A stretch of 64,000 bases of DNA from Cricetomys ansorgei (GCA_026225945.1 JAMJFZ010001816.1:5695501-5759500); one strand, 5' to 3'; shown: positions 1 to 11,424, numbered from the stretch's first letter. Translations and numbers: made by a program. Notes: generated by a model from the sequence alone, not told the origin.

Positions 1-249
1 TCAAGAAGAGGAAATCAAAGGATAAGAAAGCTGAAAAAAAAGAAAAAAATCAGCTAGAAAAGTGAAGACTTTAAAAAATAAATGGCTTGAAATTTAATAT
101 TATTTTCATAATCACATATGATGCAAAATAGAATTCATAATGCAAATTAGCATTATTTAGACAATATTAAGCAGAGTTATAGTTTAGCAAACTAGTAATC
201 TTTACCAGGGGCTATTTCAGTTTATTTCTTCACAAATAACTATTTGATC

Positions 250-255
<6 letters not shown>
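1..255. other. Unassigned AT-rich sequence
   Basis: AT-rich sequence with short A runs near the left edge. I see no gene, repeat family or RNA in it. Confidence 0.5.

Positions 256-302
<47 letters not shown>
256..302. repeat. (CA)n microsatellite
   Basis: A perfect dinucleotide CA tract of about 47 bp, of the long type usual in rodent genomes. It is likely to vary in length between individuals. Confidence 0.97.
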
Positions 303-304
<2 letters not shown>

Positions 305-308
<4 letters not shown>

Positions 309-425
309 TTAAGTCATTTATCTGATGCCTCTCGGTAAATGATGGATTCAGAATTTAAGCCTAGATCTAACTCTCTGTGTGTTGTCTGCCCTTAAGCTGT
401 CTGCCATTCTGCCCTTTGGAGTAGT
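305..425 (-). mobile_element. MIR SINE fragment
   Basis: Read on the plus strand, this resembles the reverse of the MIR core. It has the block for a variable field ending in 'gattcagaatttaagcc', followed by a TCTGTCTG-like segment and the 'cttaagctgtctgccattctgccc' region, which corresponds to the MIR end. It is heavily diverged, so the call is tentative. Confidence 0.45.
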
Positions 426-1009
426 TTGCTAGAGAAAGTTCAAAACAAGCTAGAAGGAGCAGCCAAGTTTATCTTCTTTTAAGGGTAATAAACAGTGATT
501 TTCTTGTGGCTGTACAAGCCATTATAGCAGACAGTTGTCTTTTACCCAGAGCCACAAAGAAAACCTACCAACACAAATTATAGTTCCCGATCACAGCTGA
601 ACTGTTTGCAAAGAACAAGAAGTTCTTACTGCCCTAGAAATAAAGACTGGGGGGAGAAGACAGAGAAAGAAGGAGTGACTGCCATTAACCTCACTTCAAA
701 TAAGCACTTCAATGAACAAAGCAATGAGGAAGTTAAAATAAGCCAAATTCTAATGAATGTGTATGCTTTATGCTTTGTGTGCCTGTGTTCACACAGGAGC
801 TCATACAGAATGAGGGGGGGAAGTCTGGAATGCCGACGGACCAAAGCCACAGAAAACGGTGGTCTTCTCCATTAACTTCTGGACAACTACCTCAATGACA
901 CAGAAGGGAGAATGCTGGCTTTTCCTGTGGGTTAAAGCCCTGGAGTCGATCATTTTACGAAGATGGTTATTTGCTAGAGTCAGTTTAGTAGAGTACTGAA
1001 ATGACTGTA
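426..1009. other. Unassigned sequence
   Basis: No repeat or gene recognised. An 89-codon open frame at 606-875 has no recognisable domain and is matched by an equally long frame on the other strand, as expected by chance. Confidence 0.5.
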
Positions 1010-1210
1010 TTTTTAATTTCTAACTTTTCTTATACTTCTATTTATAAATGGGTTACTGTGAACGCACAGGTCATGGCATCCACACAACGGTCAGAGGACA
1101 ATGTTCGGGGGTTCATTATCTCTTCCACAACATGGACTCTGGAAATAAAACTCAGGTAATCAATTTCAATGACAACTGCCTTCACTAGCTGAGCCATCTC
1201 GTCACCCCAA
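1010..1210 (-). mobile_element. tRNA-derived rodent SINE (B2/B3/B4 group)
   Basis: The right end reads 'gctgagccatctcgtcacccc', the reverse of the tRNA-like SINE head (GGCGAGATGGCTCAGC type). Leftwards come the 'aaactcaggt' B-box region and a 'gtcagaggacaa' body. The T-rich left edge fits a reversed A-rich tail. It is an old, diverged copy; the subfamily is not resolved. Confidence 0.7.
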
Positions 1211-1540
1211 AATGACAGTATTTTTAAACAGATACTTTAGTCTGTAACATTAACACATCTATTACCATGTTTATTCATGATCCATCCCAAACGAATGTAG
1301 AATTTGATGAGAAAGGCCCACAAGAAAGAGACTCCTAAGCCAAGCTAAGTGCTCCTGCTGGGGAAGGAATTTAGGGGGAAAGAGGAACAGTGGGAAAAAA
1401 GACAAGTATTAATGATTAAATAATATTAAAAAGTAATAACGGTTAAGGCAACATGGAGACATGACAGAGGAAGAGACTATATAGCACAAGAAATGACAGC
1501 AACGTGATCACAGCAGACAGAAAATTAGAGTTTTCTTGTA
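1211..1540. other. Unassigned sequence
   Basis: No recognisable repeat, gene or RNA. Confidence 0.5.
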
Positions 1541-1735
1541 CTTACACTTTTTTTTATTTTTATTTTATGTATATTAGTGTTCTACCTGCATATACACCTA
1601 CATGCCAAAAGAGGGCGACAGATCCCATTACAGATGGTTGTGAGCCACCATATGGTTGCTGGGATTTGAATTCAGGACCGCGGGAAACGCAGCTAGTGCT
1701 CTTAAAGGCTGAGCAGTCTCTTCAGTCCGTTGTGC
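1541..1735 (-). mobile_element. B2-family SINE
   Basis: This is the reverse complement of a B2-type SINE. A T-rich left end (reversed A tail) is followed by 'gccaaaagagggcgacagatc', 'acagatggttgtgagccacc', 'ttgctgggatttgaattcag' and the head 'ctgagcagtctcttcag'. All blocks are in consensus order with scattered substitutions. The segment at 1601-1618 resembles the CTCF-like motif carried by many rodent B2 copies. Confidence 0.85.
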
Positions 1736-1744
1736 TTAAACTTT

Positions 1745-2050
1745 TAATTGTGTGTCTGTATGTGTACGCATGCATACAGCTGGGAGATGGCTTACATGGG
1801 TGGGTGTGCTCAAACACACAGAGGCCAGAGTTCTTGAGATGCTATCCACTTTTATTGAGACAGAATCTCTAGCTGATCTGAAACTTGCCAAGTACACACT
1901 GGGTGGGCTGGCCAGTAAGTCCCGTGACATGCTTGTCTCTACCTCCTCAGCGCGAAGATCACAGATGAGCATAGGGTTCTATTACCTGGGTTCTATTGAT
2001 CAACCCAGGTCCTCCTCCTTGCAAGCAGTTTGCCAACTGAGACTGAGACA
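1745..2050 (-). mobile_element. B4-family SINE (ID head fused to B1-like body)
   Basis: A full-length-looking reversed B4. It has a TG-rich tail on the left, then 'gagacagaatctctagctga', the B1-like body around 'tgggctggccagtaagtccc' and 'tacctcctcagcg', and the ID/tRNA-like head near 'caacccaggtcctcctccttg'. It lies directly beside the B2 copy in the same orientation. A 145-codon open frame across it is only translated SINE. Confidence 0.75.
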
Positions 2051-3409
2051 TTTTCTTAGTCCCCTGATTCCTTCCCTTTCTGCAGCCCTGCTGATCCATG
2101 TCTCCTGGTATCTTCTAAATGATAAAGCCTTGGTCTGCCGTGATGTCTACTTAGATAGCTATAAGGCATGTCCAATCAACTACATGTGACTGTTGCAGAG
2201 AAAGATCTACAGTGGACCCAGGGGCAAAGGGCAGCCAGAATTAAGAGATAAAGACCTAGTGGGGACAGAGAGAAGAAACCACTCACAAACACAGAAAAGA
2301 CCCCGAGTCGAACGGTTGCTGTTTAATCTCAATATTCTGGTTAGAAAAACAGATGAAACCATGTGAGAAAGGGGACATGAGAAGCAAATCTCAAAAAGGT
2401 TACCCTAGATCCTTAGAGCTGTAGGTTAATGAGTTAGAACGCACAGGGAAATGAAAGGAATGTTCACTGTGGAAATCATAAGCAACATGGTAAGCTGCCC
2501 CTTAAACTGTCCCACATCTAGATAAAGTCAAGACCTAAAAAAAAAAAAAAACTTAGAACAATGGAATGAGGCCTTCTGAATATTTTATCAACTGGGGTAA
2601 AGGATTTTGATAGAAAATAGAGAAAAACAGGACTATATCCAAGACCTTTAAAAATCTTAGAAGTTACTTTTAGTAATTTAATCAATCAATTAATTACTGA
2701 GAATAAAACTAGTAGTTACTTTTAACAACTCTTTCCATTTTTTCTGTAAACAGTGTGGAAAAAAAATCAACCTTAAACAGCTATCTACAACACACATTGT
2801 TCCAGACAGAGCTGACTTCAGACCAAGCAAAACTTACTCTTCTTCAAACTACATTGCTCAGAAAAGGAAGTACTAGAGTCTGTCTTGAACATGCCTGTCA
2901 GTCAGTTCTTGACCATTTGTAACATCAGCACAGACCCGATAAAGCGAAATGGCCAACTTTTAGAAAATTACTTTCTCCTGAATATTTCTATAATTTTAAA
3001 TTACATTGTTTCTGATTTTATAAGCATAAATTGTATTATTTATAGCCAAAATACAAGTAATTACACAAAGTAAAAGGCCATGGTCCAATGAAATCTCCGA
3101 TAAGCGCCATTCTGGCTCCAAGAAGACCCTGGTTCAGCTCTCTGCAAACACTGAAGTGGCGGATTCGCTTGGTGAATCTCCACAGCTGATGGAGTCGTGG
3201 AACGCAAGATTGTGCACATCATCTACAGACAAGGGCTTGGCCTTCAGCAGTGTGGCTTCTGTGTAAGAGAAACCATAAAGAGCTGAGGGAAACCTTACTT
3301 TCTTCTTCACGCCCCTTGAAATTTCATCTTAGAGGCTATAGAAGAGGCAAGAGTTTCTAGCCTGTGCAAGTCATAGCGTCAGTGCCCTTCTGAATTTTCC
3401 ACATCTCTT
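2051..3409. other. Unassigned sequence
   Basis: No gene or repeat family recognised. It holds a short A15 run at about 2537-2551 and a modest CpG cluster at about 3095-3210 with no accompanying open frame. Confidence 0.5.
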
Positions 3410-3484
3410 TTCCACCCTGAGCTCTTCTCTGAGCTCAGAAGCTAAGCAGAATCCAGCCGGTTAGCACTTAGATGGGAGAACATT
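3410..3484 (+). pseudogene. Degenerate 5S rRNA pseudogene
   Basis: The block 'gaagctaagcag' (one base changed before it), then 'ccggttagcacttagatggg', matches the internal promoter half of mammalian 5S rRNA. It is preceded by the 5S-like 'ccaccctga'. About 11 bases between these parts are missing, and both the 5' start and the 3' end of 5S are lost. 5S rRNA is a structural RNA of the large ribosomal subunit made by RNA polymerase III; this copy cannot encode it. It is probably an old retroposed fragment. Confidence 0.8.
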
Positions 3485-4479
3485 CTTTAAGGGTCTGTCC
3501 CACACCTTCACACCACAATTAACAGTGTAGTGTGACATATTGCACATCGACAATGTGCCTGACAATATGCTGTCATTGGGTAGAGGATAAGGACATTTGC
3601 TCAGCCTGCCAGCCTAAAGCCAACACACAAAACAGATCTAAAATATCGGCAGAGTATCTCCCACTTCTGACACAGAAACTACCCCGACCACAGACCCGTA
3701 CAGCGGGATTCATCTGGAAAGCACTGTGCAGTCTGGACAGGGTTAGATAGCCAGCCTTAGGACACAACTCCTCAGATCCCAGAGGGATGAAGACTTCCCT
3801 GACAAGTGGTCTGGGGTGTACTCAGTCATTGAACTGAAACCTTGACTTCTGCGCCTGAGGACAGACCGTTGGGGAAGCAAAGAATATTCCGGACCAGACA
3901 CAGTATAACATCACAAGCTGAGCGAGTACAGAGGGAGATACCGGAGACGGCATGACGTCTTGCTCTTCCTGCGGGATGATGCAGCAGCTTCTTATCTAAA
4001 GGAAGTAGCCAGGAGTGGAGCAAAAGGTAGAGAGGAAAGGAAATCATGAGGAGCAGAGGTCAGCCAGCTAGTGATCACACAGTTTCGCTCTTAGCTGTCC
4101 TAGCTTCTGAATACTGAAAATACAAAGGGAGATTGTGTCCTACAAGAGTAACTTTGGGAACATAGCGAGTTTCCAATATAGAAAACCTGAGGGACAATGA
4201 ACGTTCATCAACACTATCCGCTGTTTGTGGGAGTCCCAGCACCCCTTCACACTGCACAGGCGTGCGCACGCATGCACACACATGTATCAATTAATGATTA
4301 ATGGTCAATCACACCCAAAAATGAGAAATGGAGATAAGAAGGAAAAGGGTGAAGATATTAGAGACAAATTGCTTTCCTCGGTTTCCTAGACAGGAAAAAT
4401 AAGTAAAGCTATTTGGGGCTTCCTCTCTCACCCACCCCACCCTCCAAAAAAAAGGGTATTTCAGAAAGGAATTTGTCAG
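3485..4479. other. Unassigned sequence
   Basis: No repeat, gene or RNA recognised. Confidence 0.5.
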
Positions 4480-4562
4480 GCTGCAGGAAATATGTATGAT
4501 TCGGGTCCTCTGCCTGAAAGCAGGGATTGCACCAACTGAGCTGTCTCGCCAACCTGACTGCC
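4480..4562 (-). mobile_element. SINE head fragment beside TG repeat
   Basis: 'gggtcctctgcctgaaagc' and 'caactgagctgtctcgcca' are the reversed promoter half of a rodent tRNA-derived SINE. The body is missing. The TG microsatellite begins immediately to its right. Confidence 0.5.
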
Positions 4563-4565
4563 TGT

Positions 4566-4573
<8 letters not shown>

Positions 4574-4620
<47 letters not shown>

Positions 4621-4691
4621 TGTCTGTGTGTGTGTGTGTCTGTCTGTCTGTGTGTGTGTGTGTCTCTGTGTGTGTCTGTGTGTGTGTGTGT
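4574..4691. repeat. (TG)n microsatellite with TCTG interruptions
   Basis: A TG tract of about 118 bp; the first part is pure and the second is broken by TCTG and TCTC units. Cys-Val and Thr-His open frames on both strands are translations of the repeat. Confidence 0.97.
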
Positions 4692-7600
4692 TTTCTTTTG
4701 TTCCATTTATTGTCTTCTTTTCTCAAGAACAATCATGCACACATTAAGTTTCTTTTGTCTGCCCTTTTTGTTACCTTTTGTGTTTATACATGACTATTTT
4801 TTCTTTTTATTTCATTTTCTCAAAATATTCACGGTGCCCTGTGGGTATTTTCTCCTGTGCCTACTCCATTTTTCTTTTACATTTCTTCTAGTTGGGAATG
4901 TTTGTTTTGTTTGTCTCTTTTATTTACTTCCTGACCTTGCCCAATTGGAGAATAAGGGCCATCCAATAATTGAAAAAAAAAATAAGTACACATCTTAATG
5001 TAAATTGTACCCATCATTTTTGGTGGTTGGAAATGGAGCCAACATGGGGTCTCTGGGGAAAATATGAAAGAAATAAATTTAATTCTATGACTGCGATTCA
5101 TGTCCCCCTCCTTTACTGAACCGAGACCTGGGGGTGCACTACACAGACTCACCGCCCTGACCAGCTGCTTTGTGAAGGATTATGGACAGCCTCACAGGTA
5201 AGCTGTTGGTGGGTTGGTGGAAAAAAGAGAAAAACTACTCCACAGGATTCTTGAAGTCTGGGTTGCGGACACAATCGTGGGTTTGTGCTTACCTCAAGGG
5301 CAAAGTAATGAAGAAAAGCTTTAGTCTTCTCACAAATGTGTGTTAAGCAGAGAAAGGGGCTTTGCAATAAGACATAGGGCCCCTGGTATAGGAGTCAGAC
5401 TGCTCCAGGGTCCTGAGCTTTCTACCAATCACATTAGGTACATGTCCTCCTTAGGCAAGAGTAGAAAGAGGCAGGAAGTTCTCTCTCTAGCCTTCTCCAA
5501 GGAAGAGTGAGTACTAGAGGTCAAAAGTGAAGGCATACATCTGGTCCTTGTTCTGTAGGTCAACTCATGGCAAGGGCCAGGCAAAAGAAAATCTACTAGC
5601 TGGTGAGAGAAGCGTGTGAATAGGGGGGCTAGCAGACCCTGCTGGTACCTTGCCATCCCTGTCCACCTACCAAGGAGGGAGCTATGGTCTTTCGCTGTCT
5701 AAATATCTTTCTACCTGTGTAGATACTCCCTGGCAGTGGAAGGTGAAACACCATAGTCATAACCTTCAAATCATAAGATGTGTGAGACAGTGGGCATGTA
5801 CATAGCTGTAAAAAGATTCTAAGATATACACCACAGTCGTCTAGAAGGTTCCTAGCAAGATTTAATGCTACGTACTTATAACAATAATCCATTTGTCACT
5901 ATACTTTGTGGAGGCTGGCCTCCCTCCCTTCCTTATCTCCTCTGATATCTCTTGGTGCTTCCTAGAATCTAATAAATAATCTGCAGCCAAGTCCTGGATT
6001 CTTGTACAGCTTGGAGGGAGGATACCCCGAGATCAGCCTTGCAGGAGGGAGATATTCATCCCACCCAGTCTCAGGGGCTTGCTCCCTCTTGCAAGAGGTT
6101 TTTGGGTCAACAGAAGGTCTAGTGTGTTCTCAAACTAGTTTCTGGGCCTAGCCAAGTTTAAGCCGATGTCTGTGTCAGAAGCCACACTTTTTGAATGCCC
6201 AATACCTGACACAGGATGATATTATCAGCATGACTTCTCCTGCTCTTTCCAAAGAGTGTGAGTATTCGTTCCCCTTCCCAGGAAACTTATGCTGGAACCT
6301 AGCTCAGCCCAAATACATCATTCACATGTGTTTTATCTTGAACACTATAGATTTTTAAGAACTATCTTTAAATTATTTTGTTTCAAATCATATTTTCCTC
6401 AAATGAGACAGACAAAAACCACTGCCCTTCACACGGGCTTAAGTTTTCTGATTACTGCCAACATGAATTGTTAGATACAAGGATATCTTTAACTGATTTT
6501 TTTTTTTATATCAAGTCCCTTTAGGATATGTATCATAATGATTGACCCATCAGCTTCCTAGAGAAAATGAAGGAATCTCAGATGTGCCTGTGTCTCGGAC
6601 ATGGGAACAGGATGCAATGCATCTGGAGCGGGAGGGTTATCCTAGTCACAGGATAGTAAGGCATGACATGAAGAGAACAGGCTCCTGCTTAGGTGTGGTA
6701 CCATTTCTGCTGTGCTCTTGCCATTTCTAAAACTCAGCATGATTTTCTCATTAGAGGTCTCTGCTCCTTTAGCACATGAAGAAAATCTGCCATTCCTTTC
6801 TTCTTTACATTTTTCCAAATCTTGCCCTGCAATTGGTCCTCTCCTCTCAACACATGTGTCTCTCATACCATTCGTCTCCCTTTCCTGAGCCAAGTCCCTT
6901 ATCTCTTCTTCCTGTTAACTTTTTACACCTAACCTATTACAGAAATAGCGCCCCCCATGCTTTCCTGAAGATACAGTGACCCCAGTCACAACTGTGTCCC
7001 TAACTGTGTCCCTGGATGAGACGCAGGTCTGGACGAATGTTTCGTATTCGGTCCGCTCTGGGCTCTCAAGATATGAAGAGGCTCTGTAGCCTTTAGGAGC
7101 GTATCCTCTAGCAACCTGCACGGTCTTTTGCTCTTTCCACTCTAACTTCTGTAAAGTTAACCGGTGGGAAACTGTTGTTTTCCCAGTGAAGGAATAACGT
7201 GCACCTGGCAGCAATAAATGCATTCCCTCATCGGTTGATCAAACAAAATACTCAGATCGAAGTTGCTGAGTCCAAACTTCACATTCCTCCCAGGATCCCT
7301 GAGGCCCCAGGCTTCCTGTGCAAGCTTGCAGACTTCCCTAAATACCACCAGGGACCACAACTGCCCAACTCACAGCAAACAGGAAGCAGGGGGGTGTGGG
7401 GCCAGGTGAAATGAAGTCAAAGACACAGGAAAAGCTGAACGCCAGATTTCCATCATCGCCCCTGTGATGTCCTGCGCCTTAGTTAACTGCACAGCTCAGA
7501 ATCCTCCCCAGGTTTAGGCAGAGTTCAGATACCATCTGTCCCACCCTCTCACCCAAAGAATGAATTCTGACGAAACATTCCTACAGTTCAGCCATGCAAC

Positions 7601-7810
7601 TTCTGCCTGACTGTTTGTAGAAGACCTTGGGAAACAATGTGGACTGAATAGGCTCTCTCTTTCACATATTTTTGTCTTTTCTTGTGCAAGCCAAACTGCC
7701 CTGGTTCCTCCTTCACTACTTGCTGAACACTTCTTAGAGGGACTGCCATCTCTTCACTTCCCTACTGTTCGCATGCTTGGTTTCAAAGCCAGTTTCAAAC
7801 TCAGGAACGT
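4692..7810. other. Unassigned sequence
   Basis: A long stretch without a gene or a repeat family I can name. The segment 4700-4960 is T-rich. Open frames of 60-100 codons occur on both strands without recognisable domains. Confidence 0.45.
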
Positions 7811-8267
7811 TGTGCCCACTTTCAGATCCCCAGTAACCACCCAGGAGTCCTATCTGATGCAAAACATAGGAGTCTCTTTAATTCAGACTTGAGGCCAAAT
7901 GCCTCCCTGACACAGCGGGTGTGGTGGTTCCCTGCTCACAGGAGCAGTTGAGTTTATATAGGAAAAGAACGCAAGCAGGGACTGACCTGCCTTGGCGTTT
8001 CAGGATTGGCCCCAGGGAGTTGACCTCTAAAATGATTGGTAGGTATTGACAGAGCCTGGTGACCAATACCACAAGGGAGGGGTGAGGAGGCGAGAAAACT
8101 AAGAATGTCTGGTGTTTGCAGAGAGAGGTTGGGAAGTTTCTGATAAGCCTGTTCTCAGCAACCCGGTTGGGGGTGGGGGTGGGGGGTAGCACTACTGGAC
8201 TTGATGTTCCTTGAGGAAGGGGGGAGACTGGGAGGAGTTGCAATTAAGTTTAGCTTTCTAGCTGACA
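7811..8267 (-). mobile_element. Solo LTR, ERV1-like
   Basis: Read on the minus strand, the segment starts TGTCAGCTAG and ends GGGCACA. It carries, in LTR order, CCAAT boxes (plus-strand ATTGG at 8035-8039 and 8005-8009), a TATA box (plus-strand complement at 7953-7960) and an ATTAAA poly(A) signal (complement at 7878-7883). The TATA-to-poly(A) spacing and the 'TTTTGCATC' after the signal recall gammaretrovirus-like (class I) LTRs. No internal region or partner LTR was seen and no target duplication was identified. A 121-codon open frame at 7878-8243 is LTR sequence. The class is an inference from architecture. Confidence 0.6.
7953..8039 (-). promoter_or_regulatory. LTR promoter elements (TATA and two CCAAT boxes)
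   Basis: Minus-strand CCAAT motifs lie at 8035-8039 and 8005-8009, and a TATATAAA box at 7953-7960. Their order and spacing are those of an LTR promoter pointing leftward. Whether it is active cannot be told from sequence. Confidence 0.45.
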
Positions 8268-8346
8268 TTCTACTCTTTGTTCTCTTTCAAGGACAGAAAA
8301 GCATGAGAAGCTCCTTGGTTGAGTCTTTTCAACTCCAGCCACTATA
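8268..8346. other. Unassigned spacer
   Basis: Short sequence between the LTR and the next SINE; nothing recognised. Confidence 0.5.
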
Positions 8347-8462
8347 ATGTACAGGGTGGAACTTGCCTCTAGTCCCAGCACCTGAGGGTAGGTGAAGAAA
8401 GGGTTGCAAATCCCAAGCCACCCCGGGCTACAAAGCAGGACACTGTCTCAGATTCAAGAAGA
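8347..8462 (+). mobile_element. Diverged B1-like SINE
   Basis: 'cctctagtcccagcacctg' matches the B1/7SL A-box-to-body junction. It is followed by 'gggctacaaagcaggacactgtctcag', the B1 3' body. Old and diverged, with a short A-rich end. Confidence 0.55.
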
Positions 8463-9086
8463 ATAAGTTCCCCTTACATACAAGAATGGATGTTAGCCGT
8501 TATTTATTTTCTTCCACATTTTTTTTTAACACTCAGGCAGAGGAATGAGGAAAATAAGAGCACATCAATTTTTTACAATACGAAAACAAACTTTTAAAAC
8601 ATCAAAGTATTTTCAAAATCTTTTTTTTTTTCCATCTCATGTAACACCACTCCTGAAAAGAATTACCCGAAAAGTTGAAAGAGCAATGAAAATTAATTTA
8701 AGATGAACAGGAAGAGAGAGAATACTAAAATAGAAAATCTGAGTGTCCGGAGAGTAGGAATAGTCATGCGGTGTGTAGCTAGATGGGGGAAAGTAAACGT
8801 TAAAAATATGATTTTGATTATGTGTCCATAGGGAAAACGTAGCTTTATAAGTAAATAAATATTAAAGAAAGCTGCAAGCCACTTCCCTCTTCACAGCTTG
8901 CGTGGCCGAATACTAGACCCTGCCAAGTCATTGTGCTTTTATAGGAACAGGCTGAGAATAGGGAAGGAGAAATAGAAAGCAGAGACACAAAAGAAAACAG
9001 GAAGAGATAAAGTAGCGACAGAATAAGCCAACCGTATCTGCCTCACATAACCACCATTTCTGACCAAAGAATGACAAAGGATGGTC
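8463..9086. other. Unassigned AT-rich sequence
   Basis: Nothing recognised apart from short T runs near 8520 and 8622. Confidence 0.5.
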
Positions 9087-9293
9087 TCGATGTCGATCCT
9101 CCGTCTCTCGTGTCATTTATTGAAGCTTCACTCGTGACGATTTTTCTCAGTACTCCGCAGAAACCTTGCCTAGCCCCGGTACCTGGTACGCATTTGCAGC
9201 GAGGACGTAGCCTTATCACTGAGAATGAGAAAACGTACGGCACAGGACACTTGGACTGCGTGCGCAGGAACAGGGAAAGAACAGTTTCTTCCG
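9087..9293. other. Local CpG-rich patch
   Basis: I count 16 CpG dinucleotides in about 205 bp at roughly 50% GC, so observed CpG is at or above expectation while the flanks are CpG-poor. No repeat family is visible. It may be a small unmethylated regulatory element or a remnant of a recently inserted CpG-rich element. A 107-codon plus-strand frame (9071-9394) and a 167-codon minus-strand frame (9170-9673) overlap it; neither has a recognisable domain. Confidence 0.5.
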
Positions 9294-11042
9294 GGTTTCA
9301 GAACCTGTCTAGTTATGAGCAAAGAGTTGGGGCTGTGTGCTCTGTGTCGGTTTGCTTTGCTTGGTTTTGTTTTCCAGAGGATAGCATCTGTTGAGAGACC
9401 TTGGAAAAGGCAAAGAAGCCCTGCTGCAGGTTTAACAGGGAAGAGCCCAGTTTTCCTGAAGGACAGCAGTAGCAAATGCAAGGGAGACACCCACTGAAGC
9501 ATCGCTTCACACTCCCTGCACCCTGCCTTTTCCTTTGGCCTCTGCTCTGCATTCCATTTGTATGCTGTTTTCCTTTGTGGAGTGGAGCAGAACAGGCAAG
9601 GCCTCGCTTGGTGTCCTGAGAATTTGAAGCTGTTCCCCAGTACACTTGGGATGTTTTCTCGGGCTATCCACAAAAGTCTCTCCCGTGTCTGTGAATTTAT
9701 TTTCCAGTTTGGTGTTCCTCCCCTTTAGCTCTTCCAGATGGGCTTAGTTGCTTTGGAAGCTCCCCGTTGTATGTGAAATTATACCTGATTGTTCACTCTA
9801 GGCTGCTGGGTATTGACGCAAGAATGTAATGAGCAGAGACAACTTGAAACAAGAGTCACAGGGACTAGACACGTTTTAAAAAAAAATAATAAAAGAGTTA
9901 GGGGTTTTTATTATTATTATTTTCTGGTCACATTAAAGGAAAGTTTAAAACAGCCCAAATGCATTCCGTTTACACCTACAATGTGCCCAGAAATGGAACC
10001 TGGATCTGTAAGAGATACAGATTTAAAAAAAAAAAAAAAAAAACCAAGACAAGGTCCAGGCATCTGCACAGTTTAAAGACTGAACTAAAACACTTGGAAC
10101 ATTGAAGGGGCAGGCAGGAGGAAGAGAGGTTGCAGGGGGACCAGATCTGCCAATACAGCCTTGAACAATGAAGACCCCTGCAGAGGTAAAGGGACAGAGG
10201 CCTCCAGCCTGGGAACAGCAGGATGGAAAGTATGAGAAGGGGAACCTTTGAGAGCTTTCAGGAACAACTAGTAGACCTAAAGAGGAAGCCAGCAGAGAGA
10301 GCCAGTTAATCCCTTAAAAGAGTTTCAATCTTTTGAATTCTATGAGGAGTTCATTTTTCTTCTCCTTAGGTTATCAAGCACAAGTAAAGCAGGCTTTTCC
10401 TTTTCTTCCTTTTCTTTTAATTCCCTTTTTTTTTCTTCCTCATTTATCTCAGTCTCTATTCTTTCTTCTTCTTCTCCTTTTTAGAAATTTATTTTTCAAA
10501 CATTTTAAGCTTCACAGCAGAGTCGAAAGGGAAGTACAGAGATGGCTGACCACAGCAGTACGCTTCTGTTGCTGCAGCCACGTTGACATGGTTGTAAGAT
10601 CCACCTCTCCTTACCATTTACAGCAGAAACCAAGCAAGAAAAGTACACACCCACCCTTGCTAAGTCTAAAAACAAGTGTTTAGAAAGAAGTACAAGTTTA
10701 TGGGCATTTATTTGCTAGCATTTTATATAGAGACGATTAATTTAAACTAGTTTGAGAAACTAAAATATCACCACAAAACTACACACAAGAAGAAGAGAGT
10801 ATGTATTTCACCAAAGCAAAGCTTGGGATCATCTGTGAATTTTGCTCCCCATTAAAGATGTTCAGTCTGAGCTCACCCCCATAGAGTTTACGTTCAAATG
10901 GAATCCTGAAGATTACTGTGAAATTTCTGGTTCTCTTGTTTACCATTGGAATTGCCCGGAAAGTCTCTGCATCCCATTGAGCCAATGTTCATCTAAAGCT
11001 GTAAAGGACCTACAGACAATAAAAGGGGAAGGAGTAGAGACC
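9294..11042. other. Unassigned sequence with A19 run
   Basis: No gene recognised. 'cacctacaatgtgcccag' near 9973 is reminiscent of MIR/L2 ends. An A19 run lies at 10025-10043. The segment 10370-10490 is pyrimidine-rich. Confidence 0.45.
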
Positions 11043-11386
11043 TGTGATGGTTAATAGCTGTTGCCAACTTGGTTGGATTAATGAACACCCACTGAATTCA
11101 TGGACCACAAAAGCTGCATGTGTGAAAGTATGTGAGGATGGGAGACTCACCCTAAATGCGTCAGCAATGTCCATGTGCAAGACTCCTAGACTGAATCAAA
11201 AAGGTGATGGAGGAAGCCATCGGAGTAGCAGAATCCATCCTCCTGCTTCCCGGCTGTGGATGCAGTGTGACCAGCCATTCCCTTATGGTCCTGACGCCTT
11301 TCATGAATGATGGATTGTATCTCCTTATACCATGAACCTAAACAAATCCATCTTAGGTTAGAGCAACGAGAAAAGCAACTAATAGA
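11043..11386 (+). mobile_element. MaLR-like rodent LTR repeat
   Basis: It begins TGTGATGGTTAAT and has the middle blocks 'agactcaccctaaatgcg' and 'ctgcttcccggctgtggatg'. It ends with an 'aaccta..caaatccat' segment, where related copies carry a poly(A)-like signal, and 'agcaacgagaaaagcaacta'. A second copy of the family lies at 36774-37094. The TG start and MLT1-like end suggest a solo LTR of the ERVL-MaLR type; the family name is not certain. Confidence 0.6.
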
Positions 11387-11424
11387 GTATCAGTTATTAT
11401 CATCATGACTTTGACAGAACTGTC

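Noticed and set aside
1752..2189. 145-codon plus-strand frame
   Set aside because: Mostly reversed B4 SINE sequence.
3410..3484. Functional 5S rRNA gene
   Set aside because: Internal deletion and missing ends; no downstream T-run terminator in the right place.
7878..8243. 121-codon minus-strand frame
   Set aside because: Lies inside the solo LTR and covers its regulatory part; not a viral protein.
9170..9673. 167-codon minus-strand frame as a gene
   Set aside because: No domain, no splice or promoter evidence, and overlapping frames on both strands. Kept only as part of the CpG-patch lead.
10025..10043. A19 run as the tail of a processed pseudogene
   Set aside because: The sequence upstream has no reading frame or match to a known mRNA, and no target duplication was seen.
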